Position numbers and translations under genes: made by a program | The notes under the pieces: model-generated | Databases searched by the model: none | The model's input: only the letters and a program-made list of their open reading frames with translations | What the model was told of the DNA's origin: nothing | In this document: positions 1 through 12,900 of the stretch, piece by piece | Layout of the letters: each line of letters begins with the position of its first letter | Position numbering within the stretch: the stretch's first letter is position 1 | Source of the DNA: Symbiodinium natans | Taxonomy: Eukaryota; Sar; Dinophyceae; Suessiales; Symbiodiniaceae | Direction: 5' to 3' | Assembly: GCA_905221605.1 (NCBI GenBank) | Contig: CAJNDS010002788.1 | Coordinates: 117,501-181,500 of the forward strand | Length of the DNA: 64,000 bases

Positions 1-2323
1 TTCCAAACACACAAACCTCTTCATCTGCAGATCAGGTCGGGCAGATCCGGTCACATGCTTCAGATCTTCTTGAGGCCCATCAAGTCTGCTTCGTATGCAC
101 GCTACTTGATAGTAAGGTTAGGAGGAATTGCATCATCCCCTTCCGAACACGGGCCATTGGCAGCCATACGGCTGTGGTGGAAACAGCGAGGGAACGGCAC
201 TCTGACTGTAGTCATAGGAAAACGAAGAGTGCAGTTCAAGCTGCAGAAGGAGAGAGCAAGCTTCGAAGTTGACAATCCTACACAGATACCTATTCCGTTG
301 CCTGTCAGGAGAGAGCTGTGCGACACCTATGTCGGAGGCTCAAGACGCCAACATCGTGGTGCGCATCATGCAGCATGCTTCTAGGACTTCCTTGCAAGGC
401 GTTTCAATCCCGATGTGCGAGCAGGTTTATCCATCCTTTCCGATGGGCGTTCCTGACAGTTCGCGGATGCCGCTGTCCAAGTACTTGACCCAGGACAGCT
501 CGAAACTAACGATGGCCTGACTGCAAGTCACAAACAGCGTGTTGCAGTGTCATTCCTCATTCAGTCGCTTGTGCCGTGAAGCACCCTGGCCTCGACTGTG
601 AGCAGTTTTTGTTTTCCACATGTGGCTGGCGGTCAGATGTTTTGTGCAAATGCTGCTCTGAACGTTGTGAACATTGCCAGATTGACTCACTGAACTTGAT
701 CATCCAAATTCCCCCTCCTCCGCACCCGCTTCAAGGTGAGAAAGGGTTTTCGAACGTACTGTAGTTTAATATGGTGCAGTCACAGTTCATGTTAAATCCG
801 TGCTTTGAAGGAGCAAAAGCATGCAAACCAACGTTGTCTTGTGTTCAGATGTCCATGGAAAATCTTCTGTTGGAAGCTTGGTGCTCTTTCTTTGGTTGGT
901 GGGCGGAGTGGTTGTGCCGTGTTGCGCTTCTACACAAATTTCCACTGTTCTGGCACATCGAATCCTGCGTTGCAGGCTGTTGCCATTCAGGGACAAGTTC
1001 GCATCACATTGAACCCAAACGTCTTCATGAGGGCCCTTGCCTTATATGTGGCATCACATCTGAAACAAAGCAGCATGTGGCTCCACATCGAGGCCACTAC
1101 GGCTCGGATGTTCACCTTTGCGGCAGCCACTTTGTTTGAAACGTTGTGAATCATACTGTGGATGTGGTCTGATGACCATGGGTTCAGCTGAGGACCCAAC
1201 CTTCCACCAGCCTGGAGCTCGAAGCTGTTTTGACTCGTTGCGCTTAGCATGACACAACGCGATACGCTGCAGTGACGCGGCAAGCCACCGTGATTCAATT
1301 TGTCAGGAACCGGCCGAAGTTTCAGCAGGAGCTCAAGTGCGCGACCCGTTTTGAGAGGATCTGACGGGGGGGACCATGCACGGATCCCAGGGCGCTCTTG
1401 GACCCCATCTTGGGAACCGAAGACGCCAGAAAGAAGGCGGCGAGCGCCTCACCGGATGCCTCCTCAAAGTTGGGGACCACGGATACGGATCCCCCTTTCA
1501 AGGCACGGACCATATTTGGTGGTGCGCCGCCCGAGTGGTGGTCTGCGGAGGACTGCGCGCAATCCATGAAAGACTCTGAAAGATATGAAAGCTAGCAAGA
1601 CCTGTGCAGGACCAGAGCCATCTGGCGCAGATGGCCAAGGGCCGCTACACGTCCTCTTCTCTCGATGTCCCGCATGTATAGCTTGACCAGCAGCTCGCAA
1701 CAGGCCGACTCTTATTGCTCGTTCTCGTGCAGTGGTGCAGTGGCCGTGAAGCTATGTTACTCATTAAGGATGCAAGCCGCGTGTGAGCAGGCCGCGCTCC
1801 ATTATGGATCCGTGAAGCTTGGAGCTGCTTGGGCTGCAGCCTTTTCTGGTGCTTGTACAGTCGGCACCATTCAGCACCTGCCCAGCGCCTGGCCTTTGGT
1901 GCTGAGCGTCTGGTAACCTGACTTCGCGAAGCTGTGCTGCTCCGCATATTCGCATTCTGTGCTCGCGCTTGCATCAATATGGGCCTCGCGGGGGAGCTCC
2001 ACTCAACTCACTGGGTGCTTGCACTCGCATCTTCGGGGTGCTAGGTTTTGGACCAGCTCAAGCATGGAGGTGATACGCCGTGTGATGGTAAGCATTCTTG
2101 GCACTGGCAGTACAGGCAAGCAAAGCAGTTGAGTTCTCACGGTGTATCTGAGTAGCCCGAGAGCTGGCGATCCGTGTGTAACGTCTGCGGGCTAGACCAC
2201 CGCCATGGACCATCCACCGATCCATGGCAAGGGCTCGAGCCCCGGTTTGCTGCGGTGTCTGGGGTGTTGCGCCTGTTTTCTTGCATCATTGTGCCAGGCT
2301 GGGGTAAAGCAGCAGACAAAGGC
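1..2323. other. 5' flank, no secure gene
   Basis: No open frame here has a recognisable domain. The best candidate is a short + strand stretch at about 1398-1592 with GC-rich third positions (residues such as GGAPPEWWSAEDCAQSM) ending in TAG; it could be an exon, but no splice partner was identified. A 109-codon open frame at 55-384 shows nothing recognisable. Any 5' exon or trans-splice acceptor of the large gene that starts near 2324 would lie in this stretch, but I could not place one. Confidence 0.5.
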
Positions 2324-3942
2324 ATGGCAAAGGGCAAGGGCAAAGTTGACTGCCGCGACGGCATGGCATGTACTCGCTGGGACTGTGCCTTTGAGCACCC
2401 CCCTGGTTGGGAAAGAGGAGCGGCCGCTGGCGAATTATCAGCAGCTGCTCCGAAGGGCAAGGGCAAGGGCAAAGTTGACTGCCGCGACGGCATGGCATGT
2501 ACCCGCTGGGACTGTGCCTTCGAGCATCCCCCTGGTTGGGAAAGAGGAGCGGCCGCTCGTGGATTATCAGCAGCTGCTCCGAAGGGCAAGGGCAAGGGCA
2601 AAGTTGACTGCCGCGACGGCATGGCATGTACCCGCTGGGACTGTGCCTTCGAGCACCCCCCTGGTTGGGAAAGAGGAGCGGCCGCTGGCGAATTGTCAGC
2701 AGCTGCTCCGAAGGGCAAGGGCAAGGGCAAAGTTGACTGCCGCGACGGCATGGCATGTACCCGCTGGGACTGTGCCTTCGAGCATCCCCCTGGTTGGGAA
2801 AGAGGAGCGGCCGCTCGTGGATTATCAGCAGCTGCTCCGAAGGGCAAGGGCAAGGGCAAAGTTGACTGCCGCGACGGCATGGCATGTACCCGCTGGGACT
2901 GTGCCTTCGAGCACCCCCCTGGTTGGGAAAGAGGAGCGGCCGCCGGCGGATCCTCGTCGTCCGCACCGTCAGCACCATCAGCAGCAGCGGCCAAAGGCAA
3001 GGGCAAAGGCAAAAGCCAGTCTCCAGAACTATTGGAAGCCATGCTTCTTGCTCAGAAGGAGTGCGATACTGCTAGGCTGCCGTCGGTTGCGGTGAGTTCC
3101 ATTCTGGAGCATGCTCTGGCCATCAAGAACCAGTTCGATGTGGATCTACAGGCGCTCTCTCATGTGGGCATCATTCTCAAAGGCACAGGCGACGCCTTAT
3201 GCAAGGCGAGATCCGTGCTGAGCCAAATGGCCAATCTCCAGGATCACTTCACTATGCACAGGCTCATTGTGAGCAAATGCCGCTTGCTCGAAGTTTCAGC
3301 AGATGAGCGCGAGCTTGCAGATCAACTGTGGCAAGGCCGGCGCGTCCTTGTGCAAAAGACAGGCCAGCTTTGCGTCGTGCAGAAGCTTCGAGTGGAGGCC
3401 GCAGGAGGCTTGCGGCTGATCGCAACTTTAAAGCTGGCCACAGCCGAGGATGCCGAGGAGGATGATGACTTCGTTTTTGAGGAAGGTGCAGAAGGGCTCC
3501 TGTGCTGGGATGCGCATGGAAGGCCGGACGCAGTTACAGTGGAGCACAAGACCTTGGGCTCCCATCCACTATGCGAGGCCTTCATGCGCAACTGTTGCAG
3601 CCAGGTGGCGCCCGTCGAGTCTGTCGAGGTTACTGCCGGCAAGGGAGACTTTGTTCGTTCGCGCGTGACCTTTGACATCTCCGCCGAGCCCTTTGCTGCT
3701 GCACGTGCAGTGGCTCTTCTGGATGGACGCTTTGTTGGAAGCTTACGCCTGAAGGTCTTGGTTGCTTGCCCGCGTGCTCTGATTCAGATGACTACTGGTA
3801 GGACACAGGTGCTACGTGTCACTGGCCATAGACCCGTGGAGGAGCTCAAAGGCATGTTTCCGAAAAACACCGTCAGGAAGGTCACGCACTCTACGAAGAC
3901 GAAGACATCCATGTGCAAATTCTTCGAAGCGGGCAACTGCAG
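2324..3942 (+). CDS. exon 1: five CCCH zinc-finger repeats plus RRM-like region
   Basis: First in-frame ATG is 2324, followed at once by Lys/Gly-rich linker and five copies of a 43-residue unit. Each unit has a finger of spacing C-x5-C-x4-C-x3-H (CRDGMACTRWDCAFEH) and a Gly/Lys-rich tail. After the array comes a helical region and an RRM-like stretch (about 3600-3770, with ALLDGRFVGSLRLKV). Near the end another finger begins (MCKFFEAGNCR, 3911-3942). If the frame is read on without splicing it stops at 3997; I prefer a GC donor at 3943 because joining to 4574 keeps the frame and supplies further Cys/His residues. CCCH fingers usually bind RNA. An independent short gene ending at 3997 is the alternative. 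Confidence 0.7.
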
Positions 3943-6900
3943 GCTGAAATGTCGTGCCAGTGCCTGTGCTTGTGGTGCTGTCCCGACTTTGGAGTAGCCT
4001 CCCCAACTCCCGACTTAGCTGCAAATGCTTGCGACAACGCGCCGCCATGGGAGCGGGCCCAAGCCACGAAGGGTTCTTTCTTACTGTATGGTTGCTCTCC
4101 GAGGACGTCCCAAGCAGGGGACCTCCCGGGAGGGTCTCAGCGGGGGGATTCCAGGAAGAGTGGCTTACGGCTTTCTACCTAAACCAGCTGAGATCGCCCA
4201 AAGCCTTCAAACCTCAAAGTCAAAGCACTCCCTGCAACTAACAGATCTTCAGTCCAAAGAGCAAGAAAGAGAGAGGGAGAGAGCGCAAATGCCTCAAAGC
4301 GCGCAGAATAGGAGAGCACATGCATAGTTTGGAGGCCGGTCCTCTTTCAAAAACGACAAGCATCCGATGTGTAATTCCACAGCAGGGTAAGACTTACTGA
4401 AGTACAGGTCCAGGTTGATATTCGAAATGGGCTGCCAACTGCTAGATTTTGACGGAGCGGGATGGGGGTTGGGAAGAGGGGATAGGACATCATGGTCTTC
4501 TCGTTCCAGACGCCCGGCCGTAGGGGCGAGGTGGACTTTCCTTGGACTTTCCCTGGACTTTACTCCCCAAGAGATGCAATTTGTGTGGAAGGCATCAGGA
4601 CGACTGCCCAGCTGCTCACAGTGAAGCAGAAATTGGGGCAGTGGTTGCCCGAAGCTCCAACGTGTACTTCACCACCGCAGATGCAGCGTTGGAGGCGCGC
4701 AAGAACTTGCCCGAAGAGTTGCAGGGGGAGGCTACGCTGGACCTTGGGCAGAGCCACATCCTGATGTGTCACGACGTGCCAGCCACGGAGAAGGTCGGTT
4801 ACTATGGATTTCGATCCCGATTAAACATTTCTATTTATACTCCTCCCCCTACTCACTGGCTAATTCTTCGGGTTTCTTTGGTATTCTCAGGGCTGCGCTT
4901 AGGTTCCGGAAGGTGCCATAACATGATGTGTAGTGTCATGTTGGGCCCCGGGCTGGCGAGGTCGACAGAATCGGTACAGAGGTGTGCGGCAATCGGTGGC
5001 ATGAGGTCGAAGCCAAGGGTACCGGGAAGGGACAGGCTGACTATCTGAAGACGGTCATCCTCACCTTCAAGCCCATGTCAAGCACTGCGGCTGAGATTGT
5101 GTCGCAAAGACCATTTTTCGAGCTTGAGACGCGGGATGATGACAGCTTGAAGCTGTTCCTGACTGCTGATGCATTGCGCAGATGGCTAGACGTGGAAGAA
5201 ACCCTGGCGAACCTGCGTGAGCTACGGGATGTGTCGGACACCGAGATCGACAAGTCCGAGACCGCGACGATCGCAGGACAGACTACTGGCTCAACCGCAT
5301 GTCCACCTGCAGAGGCGAAGGCGAGCTTAGACTCCATCCTCCAAGCCTTTCTGCAGAAGAAGCCGCGGAAGAAGACGCGCCTGTGCAGCTTCTACACGAA
5401 CACAGGTTCATGCTCGAAAGGTGATCAATGCACCTACGCTCACGGCGCTGCAGAGTTGGGCACGGAAAGCGTAGGTTTCATGACTCACTTTGCTACACCA
5501 GACTGGGACCGCTTTCAGCAGATGAGCCGCGACTGCGCGGCGGTGGTCAAGGGGAGCTGGCCTCGCTCACACCCTCACGGGTGTTGCAGGCACCACAAGT
5601 TGGCCGAAATTGGCCAGTCTTCCGTACCGTGCTCTCGGGGCATCTTCTGCCACTTCAAGCATGAGCTGAAGGAGTGCAGGGATGGAGCTGCCTGTGCCAA
5701 GACGAACTGCATCTTCGTTCATCCAACAGAGATGGAAGACATCCTCCGCTTGGACACGCAGCTCGGGGAGCACGCTAAGCAGGGCGGAGCCAGACCCACG
5801 AGCCTGGCACACTTGCTAGGCGCGATTCCGATCAAGTTATCGTTCTTTTTCTCGCGTCCCCAAAACAGTCACCGTCACAGCTGAACAAAAAGCCTAGCTC
5901 ACGTTTCCAGCCACTTCGAGGGGGGGGGGGGGGATGGCCCCATGCCTCCGAACTTTCCCCGTCTCCCCCTCCCCGCAGGTGCGCTGCAGCAGCGCCGCAA
6001 GGCCATGGCTGAGAAGGCCGAGGAGCTGCTGACGCGGCACCGGCAGAGGCTGCAGGATTTGGAGTCGGCCTTGGAAGAGTCGGAGGCTGGGTTGATGCTC
6101 ATTTATTTGAAAGCTTGAGCATAACTATGTGGACGGAAGGGACGAGGTTACGGAGAAGAAATAAGTTTTCGGTACGGTTGTGCTCAGTTTTTTCTAGCTC
6201 TTGACAGACCCAGGAAGAGGCTGGGGCCAATAGTGCCGAGAGTGCCGCGAAAGCCAAGTGGCAGGCGGCTAGCCGAGAGGCCAAGGCTGGACAGATCGCA
6301 GAGGTTCGCAAGCAACTCGCTGGGTTTGAGTCGGCGCAGATGGCTTTTGGACAAGCGGACCCTCAGTCCTTTCATGCCTCTCGGCTCTTTGCGCGTGAGG
6401 TCTACAACCGCTTTGCGAAGTGCTTACCGATCTATGCGGAGCGAGCACAAATCTTGCATGCTCTTCGGGAGGACTATTCAGTCCTGGTGCTCAGTGCGGA
6501 GACGGGGAGCGGCAAGAGCACGCAGGCGAGCTGTAGCCGCAGCCTTGCTTTCATGTAAACTTGCAGGATGCACTGAATTGTATGGTTGAGTCAACATCTA
6601 CAGAATTTGACTTCTTTTCTGCACACGTAAAATAAGTGCATCCGAAGCGAGCTCAAGTGCGTGTGTACATGCATGAACGCATCTTTGGTTAGCCAGGTTG
6701 TGCAGTACATCAGTGAAATGGTTTCTGGACGTGTGCTGTGCACACAGCCTCGGCGCCTCGCTGCCAACACTTTGGCCGATCGTGTTGCAGAGGAGATGCA
6801 AACCCTAGCGCCAAGCAAGGACCGGTGCAACTTGGTTGCAAGCAGCGATACACGTACCATCAAGAAGAAGAAGCCTACCATCCAGTTCCTCACAGACCGT

Positions 6901-9900
6901 CGCTTGCTCAACATGCTCTACTATTCCAATGAAATTCCTGATGTCAGCGCCGTGATCGTCGACGAGGTGCATGAGCGCAGTGTGAGCTCCGACGTGCTGA
7001 TTGCTGTGCTGAGGCGCTGCTTGTCCTTGCGGGCCCAGGCTGGCAAGAGGCCATTCAGGTTGGTGCTCACCTCGGCCACGATGAATGAGTCGCTCTTTGC
7101 GAAATACTTTGCTCGCAAGACATGGGATGTTGAGTCACTGCTGGATGAAAGCTGGGCTCCTGTGCTGAAAGTTGGTGGTCGCACCTTTCCTGTGGATGTG
7201 CATTACGAGGCATCTGGCAGCCAGAAGGACTACGTCCGTGCTGCCCAGGCCAAGGCGATTGCCGTCAACCAACAGCTTCCGCCGACCGACCTGGAGGCTC
7301 GCGTGAACAAGGACATCCTCGTGTTCTTATCCCAAGCAGACGAGGTGGAGCGCTGTGCCAAAGCACTGCGGGAAGCACTGCCAGACTGCCTCTGTGTGCC
7401 GTTGCATGGTGGCTTGGAGAAGGAGGAGCAGCGAGAAGCTTTCTTGCCTGCAGACAAAAACGTCTATCGGCGCAAGATCGTCGTGGCCACGAACGTCGCA
7501 GAGACCTCCGTCACCATTGATGGCATTGGAGCAGTGATCGATTCCGGTATGGCCAAGCAGGCCCGGTACGATCCGAAGAAAGATGCCACGGTGCTGCGGG
7601 TTGGCCTCATCGCGCAGAGCAGTGCCAAGCAGCGGGCTGGCCGAGCAGGCCGGGGCCGGGCTAAGCTCTCACCGCCGCCCTCCCCCCCTCCTCCTCTCCC
7701 TCGTTATCAAGCGTGGTCATAAGTTGTCATAGTGTTTCTGGGTCTATTGCTGACGGGGTCTCGTACATTCGTACAATTGGAAATGTTGTCACAGGGTCAT
7801 TCGTACAACGTCTGCTAGAACGTCGTCGCATGTCAGACCCCAAACCTCGCAATACCTTTATTGGCTCTTGATAACACATTTTCCCCATTCTGCACATTGT
7901 CCACGGAGGCCGAACAGCGCCTGGGGAGTGCTACCGCCTCTACTCGGAGGAGGAGTTCGAGGATTTGGAGCGCGACCAGCCCGCTGAGCTACTGCGCGCC
8001 GACGCCCGGATTGTATCTTAAAAAAGCAGACATGTTTCCCGTTCCCTTCCCCCACATGCTCTTCATCCCGAAGGGAGGAGTACCTGCAGAGTAGTGGCCT
8101 CAAAGCAATCTAGGACGCGACGGCTGCCATCCTCATGGTCCTTCGGCAGATTCAGCGGCAGCCCGAATGGGTTTCGAGCATTCGAGACTTCCCTTTTGTG
8201 GAGCATCCTGGGGCCGAAAGGTTGGAGAAGGCCCTGCAGATGTTGTTTCACTTCCGTGCCCTGACGAGTATCGACAGCTCCGAGCTGACGGAGCAAGGGA
8301 TGGCCATGGCTCAGATGTCAGCGTCCCCAAGGGCCGCAGCGATCCTCTTCGAAGCGCAGCGGCTTCGTGTCCTGGATCTGGCCAGCGTGGCGCTTGGGAT
8401 GACTCAGCTCACGGGCTTCCTCTTCCGGCGTGGCCGCTCCGAGGAGGAGAAGGAGGCCGTCCTCAAGAACCGACAAGGCTTCGCAGAGCGGCTCCCAACT
8501 TTGGGGGACGTTGGCGCTGCTGTGGCCGTTTGGATGGACTCCAATGAGCAGATGGGACAGATGGGGCAGGAGCGGCAGGGGCTAAGGAGTTGGTGCTTCG
8601 AGCACTCCGTGAACTTTCAGTCCTTGAGGGAAGGCCGCGGTCTCGCAAGCAGCATGTTTCAAGAGATGCAAAGCATGCAGGGCTCGCGCTCCGCGGAGAG
8701 ACCCGAAGCTGAAGGAGACGATGAGATGAACGAGACTGGCAGCGCGCTGGGGTCTCTGGAGTCGCTGACTTCAGATTCCTTTCGGGATGAGGGACGGGTG
8801 AGCTTGTTGCTCCAGGCGCTGCTCGCGGGCTTCTTTGGCAACTTGGCCTTCTATTTGCCCCCACGGCCTGGCGATGCCCAGGCCCTGCCGACCTACTACA
8901 TACCCCAAAACAGCCAGGTGGGCAGACTGCAAGTGGCGTCCGCTTTTCGGCTCAGCATGTCCTACCCTCAGGTCGCATTCTTCATGGAAATTCAGGACTC
9001 CGGGTACGTCAGCATCACGAACCTCTGCGGTGTAAAGGAAGGCTTCGAAAGGCAGTTGCCGGCGAGCTACCGCACATCTCCGCAGTTGGAAGATTTTTTG
9101 TCCGCTGCCCGGCACCGCCAGCGGATGAGCTATCCCAGCGTGGTGAAGGTGGACTGTCCACTGGCACTGCGACGGTTTACGGGCCCTCGGGGGCAGAAGC
9201 TTGCTGCCTTGCAGGAGGAGTTTAAGGAGGACTTCCTAGAAGAGGAGGAGGATCTAATTCTTGAAGTCGACCAAAGGGCGCAGATGGTGCTAGTCATGTG
9301 CAGCAATGAGGAGACCAGGGAGGAGATCGCCTTGAATGTCGAGACACAGGTGAAGAGCATAGCCACGCAGCTTGAGAAGCGTCGCAAGGAGTGGCCGATC
9401 CCAGGCACAGGAGCCCGTGCAGTGGTTGGCACCGGCGGAGTCTGCCATGAGATTTTGCTGTCCTCTGGGCAATCCATCTCCGTTGTTTTCAATACCTCAA
9501 ATGCCGCAGATCGTCTCAGCGAACCGATCAAGACTCTACGAAAGATCCCACCTGGGTTCTTCGCAGACCTTGCTTCTACCAAGATGCAGCCTGTGGCTGA
9601 CATGACAGCGGCCCGCGTGATTCCGACATGGGCGCAGTTCGAGCAGAAAGCAAGAAATTACAACAAAAGGATCACCGACCTTGCGGACATGCCCTTGGCA
9701 TGCACAGTCGCAGTGATCGAGTACACTGCCGGAGGTCTCTGCTACCGCTGCAATCCCTTCCTGCGTGCGTGCCAGGAGGCGAGATGCAGAGAATATGCCC
9801 CATATCTTCATGCCTTGCAGAACTTCGTGCGGAAGCGCTCGCTGCACCCGCTCAATGCTGGTGTGAAGGTCGTCTACCGTGGTTGCAGCGTTCCTCGGGA

Positions 9901-12900
9901 TAGTGCAGCGGAGTATGTGGTAGGCGAGTCAGTGATTTGGCCAGCTTTTACCTCCACTTCGACTTCAAAGCATGTAGCCCAAGGTTTCGCAGCTGCGACG
10001 GCAACCTCCGGTTCCGAGACCTTCCTTTTCGAGATTACCATCCCATACTGTTGCCCTGTGGATGATGTCTCGGTTTATCCAGGCGAAGCCGAGATTCTTC
10101 TGCCAGCCTTCAGTGTGATGAAGGTCGTGGGCATGAGCCCCCTGTCACGGGGCATCCGCGAAGTTCAGCTGCGGTATCTGCCGTTCGCAGCACAAGACCT
10201 AGTCGCAAAGTCCGAGGAGCATGAGGATCCGGATGGAGAAGTGCCCACGGAAACGGGGCCTGTCATCATCCCGGTCAAGTCGAGGTTGAAAGGGGAAGCG
10301 GGCATCGCAGAAGAGCTGGAGAGGCAGCTTTCTCGCTTTGATGCAGGGGTCGACGCAGACGTGCGTTGGGACAGCCAGCAGAAGCGCGTGTGGGGCCGTG
10401 CCAGTTTTCAGACCACGGAGGCAGCCTCGCGAGCCTGCGCAATGCTACAGGGTTCGATCATCGGTGATCGTCTCATCACTATGCGGCCGTCACCGGTGCA
10501 AACGGGTGGCCTGGCTTTGCAGTGCCGAGTGCGAGCCAGACTGACGGGAGTCCAGCACAAGGGCACGGCCGTGGTCGACTGTGGGTCGGAGGAGGTGATC
10601 GCCGAGATGTTGGGCAGCCCTGCTACGGAGAACTTCAGGGTTCCACTTGAGCTTGTGCTGCCAGGCAAGGACCCCTTCACTGTGCAGGTCCAGCCGTTTC
10701 GAAAGGGAGGCAAGGGAGGCAAAGGCAAGGGAGATAAGGGAGGCGGCATGGGCGAGGTGGAACCCACTACTTTGCACTTGGCTGGTGTTCCCGGTCACAT
10801 GACGCAGTGGCAACTTCAGATGGCCTTGGCCAACAAGACCTCCCAGAAGCTCCTTGCAGATGCAGTACGACCTCTGCAGCGCGACAAGGCGCTGGCGGAA
10901 GAGGAAGCCAAGCACCTTCGAAGCCAAGGCGGGACGGTTCGTTGGGGCTATGCCAGCTATGCCAGCTATGCCGCTCTGCCTGGTGTACTACCTGTTGCAT
11001 GTGTTGTGTTTCATCAGTCTAGAGTCTGAGCCTGAGAGGTGTTTCCGGCACCAAGAACCGACAGTCCTTCTTGTCTTCTCTCCTGGTCACGCAGCCTGAC
11101 TTCATCGAGGAGACGCAGATCAAGTTTGGAGCAGAATACCTGCTTTGGTTCGATTCGCCGGAAACTGCAAAGGAGGCTCCCTTCCCCCTTGAGCCTCCTT
11201 GAGACTTCCCCTGGAGCCGCCTTGAGCGCCCTGGAGCCCCCAGGGGGTTCCCAGCATGATTCAGTCATTCAACGCATTGCAACTCTCTTCATGATCATTC
11301 GCGCATTCTGTAACCTTCTGAATGTGGCTTTTCTGTCATTGGGATTTACAGCTCCCCTGCAGGCAATGGAGAAGATTGATGGTGCAGAGATGAAAGGGGA
11401 GAACCTGACCGCCTCTGCCAGCTTAGAGATCCTCGCGCAGGTGAAGTTTCCGCAGAACGTGTGCGAGGTTCTGAAGGAGCAGCTCGATTCTTGGCTTTCT
11501 TGGCTTTCTTGGCTTTGTTGGCTTTCTTGGCTTTCTTGGCTTTCTTGTCATTCTTGGCTTTCTTGGCTTTCTTGGCTTGTTGGGACTCGTTAACATTCCT
11601 GTCGTGACGATAGGCTACGACCACGCATCTCATTGCATGCTACCAGCGCATAATTTGGGCCTTGTCCAGCATGTCCATATTGCAGACATCCGACAGAACA
11701 GAGGACGGATTCATCTCGCGGGCGAAGGCCGAAACAGGTTGCTTGAAGATCCAGCAGCGCACCCTCGGCAGCGACAGCAGCGGGTTGAAAGGCATCGAGT
11801 TTACCCTTCGCGGTACGGATGCTCGTCTTATCTCCCAGGCCTATGCAGAGCTCACGGGCCTATTGAAGGGCACAGCAATACACTTCCTGCCCCAGGATCG
11901 CACTAAGATCTTCCCATCCAAGAAGAACGAGGCTGCTCGTGGACATGTGGACAAGCTCTTGGCGACTTTGTCCAGGACGCACAAGTGCGTTGTGCGGTCG
12001 AAGTTCACAGAGGGTGTTGTGGAGGTGATCGGCCCGCCAGCAGGGCGTGAAGCAGTAGCCAAGGAGCTCGCCGACTTCACTAAGCAATGCATGTTTGAAG
12101 CTTGCTTCCGTGTACCCCCCCGACATCTTGCAGTCATCAAGGACAGTCTAAAGAAGGTGCCCGGAGCGGACGTCGACTTTGACTTTCATTTCCCTTCAGG
12201 GGGTCGAGGCGTGCAGATTACAGCCAAGGAGGCGAAGCCCTTCATGGAAGCACGCAGTGCGATGTCAGATGCCATGCAAGCCGTCGGGGCACGCATCAAC
12301 GCGTGCTCAGTGTGTTTTGAGCACACTGACGCCGGCCTCCAGACATGTGGACATTTCCTCTGCGGGGATTGTGGGCCACAGTACATTGCCAGCAGCGTCT
12401 TCGAGAACACGATTCCATTAACTGACCCATCTTGCCGCAAGCCCCTTCTGAACGAAGACATCTCTGCCCACGCCGAAGACATCAATGCAGTTTACAATGC
12501 CGGCGTTCGTGTGTTTATGTTGGAGAACCCTGGCATCTTTACAAACTGCCATACGCCGGAGCGGATTGGGAAACTTGAGAGAGCACGACCAGAGAGTGAG
12601 TGAGGGAGTTCAGGCCATGGCGACTGAAGTAGTAGTTGCCGCCGCTGTTGTCAGACAAATTTCATGTAGAGATTTTTGGAGTATAGACCGTCCCAGGCAT
12701 CGCTTGACATGTTTGGAACTCGCACATCATGACCCTGTCAGGACTGCCCCATGATCCTCGACAAGACGCTTGACGCCACCACTTGCAGCGTTTGCTTCTG
12801 TGAGCAATGCCCGAGATGTGGGGCTCCTCCGCACACGGCTGAGTCCTGCGATGAAGCGGAGAAGAGGAGGCTAGGCGCCCGCTTAACGCTTAAAGCCTAA

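Noticed and set aside
2137-3042. Long minus-strand open frames (up to about 300 codons) over the CCCH repeat array, and an overlapping second + frame
   Set aside because: All frames stay open because the 129-bp period is a multiple of three; only the + frame shows finger spacing and continues into domain sequence.
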